Positions 62,303-64,000 of a DNA stretch of 64,000 nucleotides are shown piece by piece. This DNA comes from Schlesneria paludicola DSM 18645 (GTDB lineage Bacteria > Planctomycetota > Planctomycetia > Planctomycetales > Planctomycetaceae). Within the stretch, counting starts at the first letter, position 1. Each line of letters begins with the position of its first letter. The stretch is taken from positions 2,543,303 through 2,607,302 of the forward strand of contig NZ_JH636434.1 in assembly GCF_000255655.1 (NCBI RefSeq). Direction: 5' to 3'. The position numbers and the translations under genes are program-made. The notes under the pieces were generated by a model, which saw only the letters and a program-made list of their open reading frames with translations, searched no databases and had not been told where the DNA came from.

Positions 62303-62338
62303 GGTCACATCGGTCACATCGGTCACATCGGTCACATC
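62303..62338. repeat. Tandem 9-bp repeat (GGTCACATC x4)
   Basis: Four exact copies of GGTCACATC in a row, followed by GACC. It lies 94 bases after the DUF1080 stop in a gene-free region. The purpose is unknown; unit length and absence of spacers rule out CRISPR. Confidence 0.95.
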
Positions 62339-62444
62339 GACCGCGGTGTGTCGGACCGGACCAGATGACAACCGAGGCGAAACTGTGTTCGGTTCAGTAG
62401 GCGGGTGGTCTCATTCAGCGAGAATGCGATGAGAAGGCTTATTT

Positions 62445-62478
62445 GAGAGCGTTTCTGCCACTTTCTGGGAACGCTCTC
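62445..62478 (+). terminator. Hairpin with T-run in gene-free region
   Basis: GAGAGCGTT (62445-62453) and AACGCTCTC (62470-62478) are perfect 9-base arms, with GGCGTTTTT next. It looks like an intrinsic terminator and may close the DUF1080 transcript, 240 bases after its stop. Confidence 0.7.
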
Positions 62479-62626
62479 GGCGTTTTTACACTTTCCAGAT
62501 TTTCCGCTATTTTACAAGGATTCGGTGACAACATCTGAGACGAGAGGGGCAGTCGTACAACGTCAGAACACGCATCTGCTCTTCGCGCGTGTCGGACCTG
62601 AGCCCCCGGAATTGCAAATCGTTCCT

Positions 62627-62730
62627 TAACAGCCTGTTGAAGTAAGGGGGACAGGCACCTTGGCGTTCACGATGTCATGGCGTTTTTTCATCTGGTCGGA
62701 GCCAGTCCCCGTTACTTCAACAGGCTGTTA
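62627..62730. repeat. REPIN-like repeat, 100-bp family, copy 4 (best preserved)
   Basis: Outer arms TAACAGCCTGTTGAAGTAAG and its near-exact complement ending CAGGCTGTTA. Then GGGGACAGGCACC against GGAGCCAGTCCCC; these differ by only two bases in the stem. The middle TTGGCGTTCACGATGTCATG, then GCGTTTTTTCATCTGGTC, is single-stranded in the fold. It lies in the 608-bp gap before the convergent lipoprotein gene. Confidence 0.95.
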
Positions 62731-62816
62731 GGGCCGCTGGACGAGCATCGCACTCGCATTGAAGAAGATGTTGGCCGCTCACTGCGTCATCTCGTAGACG
62801 CACAATGCACCAGATT

Positions 62817-63344
62817 TTACTTCTTAACACTCGATGCCGGTGGAGGCGCGACGGATGATCCTGATTGGGACGAAGCTGCCAACGGGGCCTTCTTCAGGAA
62901 CTTTTTGAGCGGAATGTCGTAGTATCTTGCCCCGGCCATTGGACCTGCCATTTGCGATCGACCGTCAACCGTCATGGTAAAGATCCGGATCACGGCGCGG
63001 TCGGCAAATTCCTTTCCGATCTCCACTTGCCCGGTGAGTTTGCCGGCCTCGGTTGGCTTCATTGCGATGGGTGTCTTCACGAGATTCTTGCCTGTACGAT
63101 CCGGATTGCTGAAAGCCATCACGAACACCGAATCGATGGGCTTGAGCCTGCCTTGATCAGCAAGTGTAAAGTGGACGATCAGCTTGTCGCCATTGGCGGC
63201 GTCCACTTTCCCGTCGTACTTCACCCCCCACTCGTCCTTCGACGGACCAAGCCCATACCAGTGCGCCCAACCGCAGCTCGTCATCAGGACAACTGCGATG
63301 ACAACTAGCAAACCTATTACGCGAGGAAAACGTCGAAAGACCAT
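62817..63344 (-). CDS. Small lipoprotein, function unknown
   Basis: 175 residues. The N-terminus VIGLLVVIAVVLMTSCGW carries a lipobox (MTSC). The mature part has strands such as DGKVDAANGDKLIVHFTLAD, SVFVMAFSNPDRTGK, GKLTGQVEIGKEF and DRAVIRIFTMTVDG, fitting a beta-sandwich, and ends with a Ser/Pro/Ala tail (SGSSVAPPPASSVKK). No family is recognised, though similar short lipoproteins are frequent in planctomycetes. The ATG at 63344 has GAGG about ten bases upstream. It is probably alone in its transcript. Confidence 0.82.
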   Translation of the reverse strand: MVFRRFPRVIGLLVVIAVVLMTSCGWAHWYGLGPSKDEWGVKYDGKVDAANGDKLIVHFTLADQGRLKPIDSVFVMAFSNPDRTGKNLVKTPIAMKPTEAGKLTGQVEIGKEFADRAVIRIFTMTVDGRSQMAGPMAGARYYDIPLKKFLKKAPLAASSQSGSSVAPPPASSVKK

Positions 63345-63574
63345 GTCAATTGAACCTCATGAAATCCCGGTCATCGATTCACGTGTCGGAAGGTCGGCTA
63401 TGCACTTCGCGCGAAGCATTGAAGCGGTGCACCTCAATTCGAGCAATATCAATTTTAGCGCCGACATACCCCATCCATCGTCGCAACGGGGCGTGTGGGC
63501 CCGCCCTGAATGAGGAAGCAAATGCTTTCTCCAACTCGAAGACATCGTTACCCCGAACGGTTGACACAATGATA

Positions 63575-63601
63575 GCAGAAAAGGTGTCAGGAACCTTTTT
63601 C
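63575..63601. repeat. Short repeat GCAGAAAAGGTGTCAGGAACC, second copy
   Basis: Identical over 25 bases to the core of the 56220-56271 palindrome (through AACCTTTT). On the minus strand it encodes the final residues EKGS and the stop codon of the next gene, so it appears to have been inserted there. Confidence 0.8.
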
Positions 63602-63946
63602 ATATTCGAGTCTTATTCCCATCAAAACGCCGACGACAAATCCGATACAAATCTTGAATACCATTCTCCATACTCTGGCATCCAATTTGACACGGTAGCC
63701 GCGTCCTAATGCCGGGACACAAGCTTCCCAAACCATGCAAGCGAGCACGCCCAAAATCACGCAAGGCACTACCCAGCCCCATCGAAATATCAGAGAGGCA
63801 ACGGAGTAGATAAACAACACGAGGAAAACCTGTGATGTCAATGTTTCGCAGGTGTCAAACTCGCTTGTTGAGGAATGTTGAAAGAAAAAGGCGAGCACCC
63901 CCGTGATCAGCGTCGCGACGAGTTTGGCTGCCAGTCGTTCTCGCAT
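63587..63946 (-). CDS. Small multi-pass membrane protein, function unknown, C-terminus formed by a repeat
   Basis: 119 residues with about four hydrophobic segments: LVATLITGVLAFFFQ, VFLVLFIYSVASLIFRW, VVPCVILGVLACMVW and MVFKICIGFVVGVLMGI. The end (YEKGS, stop) comes from the short repeat at 63575-63601, which suggests that an older C-terminus was replaced. The ATG at 63944-63946 has no strong ribosome site. No family recognised. Probable inner-membrane protein. Confidence 0.65.
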   Translation of the reverse strand: MRERLAAKLVATLITGVLAFFFQHSSTSEFDTCETLTSQVFLVLFIYSVASLIFRWGWVVPCVILGVLACMVWEACVPALGRGYRVKLDARVWRMVFKICIGFVVGVLMGIRLEYEKGS

Positions 63947-64000
63947 CGGGAATCACTTTCGTTCCGTGTTCCACTGATCGCCACTTTCAGACAATGTTAT

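Noticed and set aside
62303..62338. Possible CRISPR
   Set aside because: The units are only 9 bp, adjacent and without spacers.
1..64000. tRNA or rRNA genes
   Set aside because: No cloverleaf with T-arm (GGTTCGAATCC-like) or rRNA sequence was noticed in reading either strand; a covariance search would be decisive.

Overview
The window reads as chromosomal DNA of a planctomycete (order Planctomycetales; no genus can be fixed from sequence alone). The signs are three DUF1559 proteins plus a DUF1559 relic (two of them with a type II pseudopilin N-terminus), an SHD1-domain secreted protein, DUF1080 and SUMF1 proteins, ECF-type sigma factors of planctomycete style, many secreted or lipoprotein products of unknown role, and moderately high GC (estimated by eye at about 55-57%). 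I saw no tRNA, rRNA, CRISPR array, transposase or phage gene.

Layout. 1-5.9 kb (minus strand): an ABC ATPase cut by the window edge, its exported membrane partner, a c-haem-type sensor histidine kinase and an exported cyclophilin. 6.3-12.3 kb: a thioredoxin-fold protein, a Tat-type propeller protein, a Kelch protein, and a lipoprotein/DUF1559 pair. 13-23.2 kb: mainly housekeeping metabolism (amidohydrolase, AlaC-like aminotransferase, glycosyltransferase 2, mannonate dehydratase), a Ycf46-like AAA ATPase and a sulfatase-TPR protein. 23.6-32.8 kb: a second lipoprotein/DUF1559 pair, an ankyrin-DUF1963 fusion, an MFS transporter, two methyltransferases and an Rrf2 regulator. 33-41.2 kb: a SUMF1-LRR-thioredoxin protein, then a tightly coupled operon (ECF sigma factor, single-pass membrane protein, secreted protein, exported DUF1559 protein), then a second ECF sigma factor facing a tiny zinc-ribbon protein. 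41.2-50.7 kb: an SHD1/beta-propeller protein, a putative papain-fold hydrolase, a DUF4153/4173 membrane protein, a DHFR-like protein, a propeller-RDD protein and a zinc-ribbon protein. 50.8-64 kb: a looser, repeat-rich region with gene relics, an M15 dipeptidase, a ceramidase-like protein, a phospholipase C-DUF4332 fusion, a YCII protein, a cupin-like isomerase, a DUF1080 protein and two small envelope proteins.

Repeats are the most striking non-coding feature. Two families of imperfect inverted repeats occur in intergenic gaps: one about 130 bp long (seven loci) and one about 100 bp long (four copies). Both are built from the same two arms, GGGGACTGGCTC and GGGGACAGGCAC, as is a short hairpin at 54.4 kb. 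They look like REPIN-type elements mobilised in trans, since no RAYT transposase is present here. A third short repeat (AAAAGGTGTCAGGAACC) occurs twice and in one case supplies the C-terminus of a gene. Decayed genes (an alpha/beta hydrolase and a DUF1559 gene) and a duplicated coding-like scrap lie in the same repeat-rich half.

How the genes work together: most genes look individually transcribed. The clearest functional groups are the ECF operon at 35.3-39.5 kb (translation coupled by overlaps at every junction), the Rrf2/methyltransferase pair with an inverted repeat over the regulator's start, and the two lipoprotein/DUF1559 pairs, which probably act together in the envelope. All calls rest on reading translated sequence; no database search was run.
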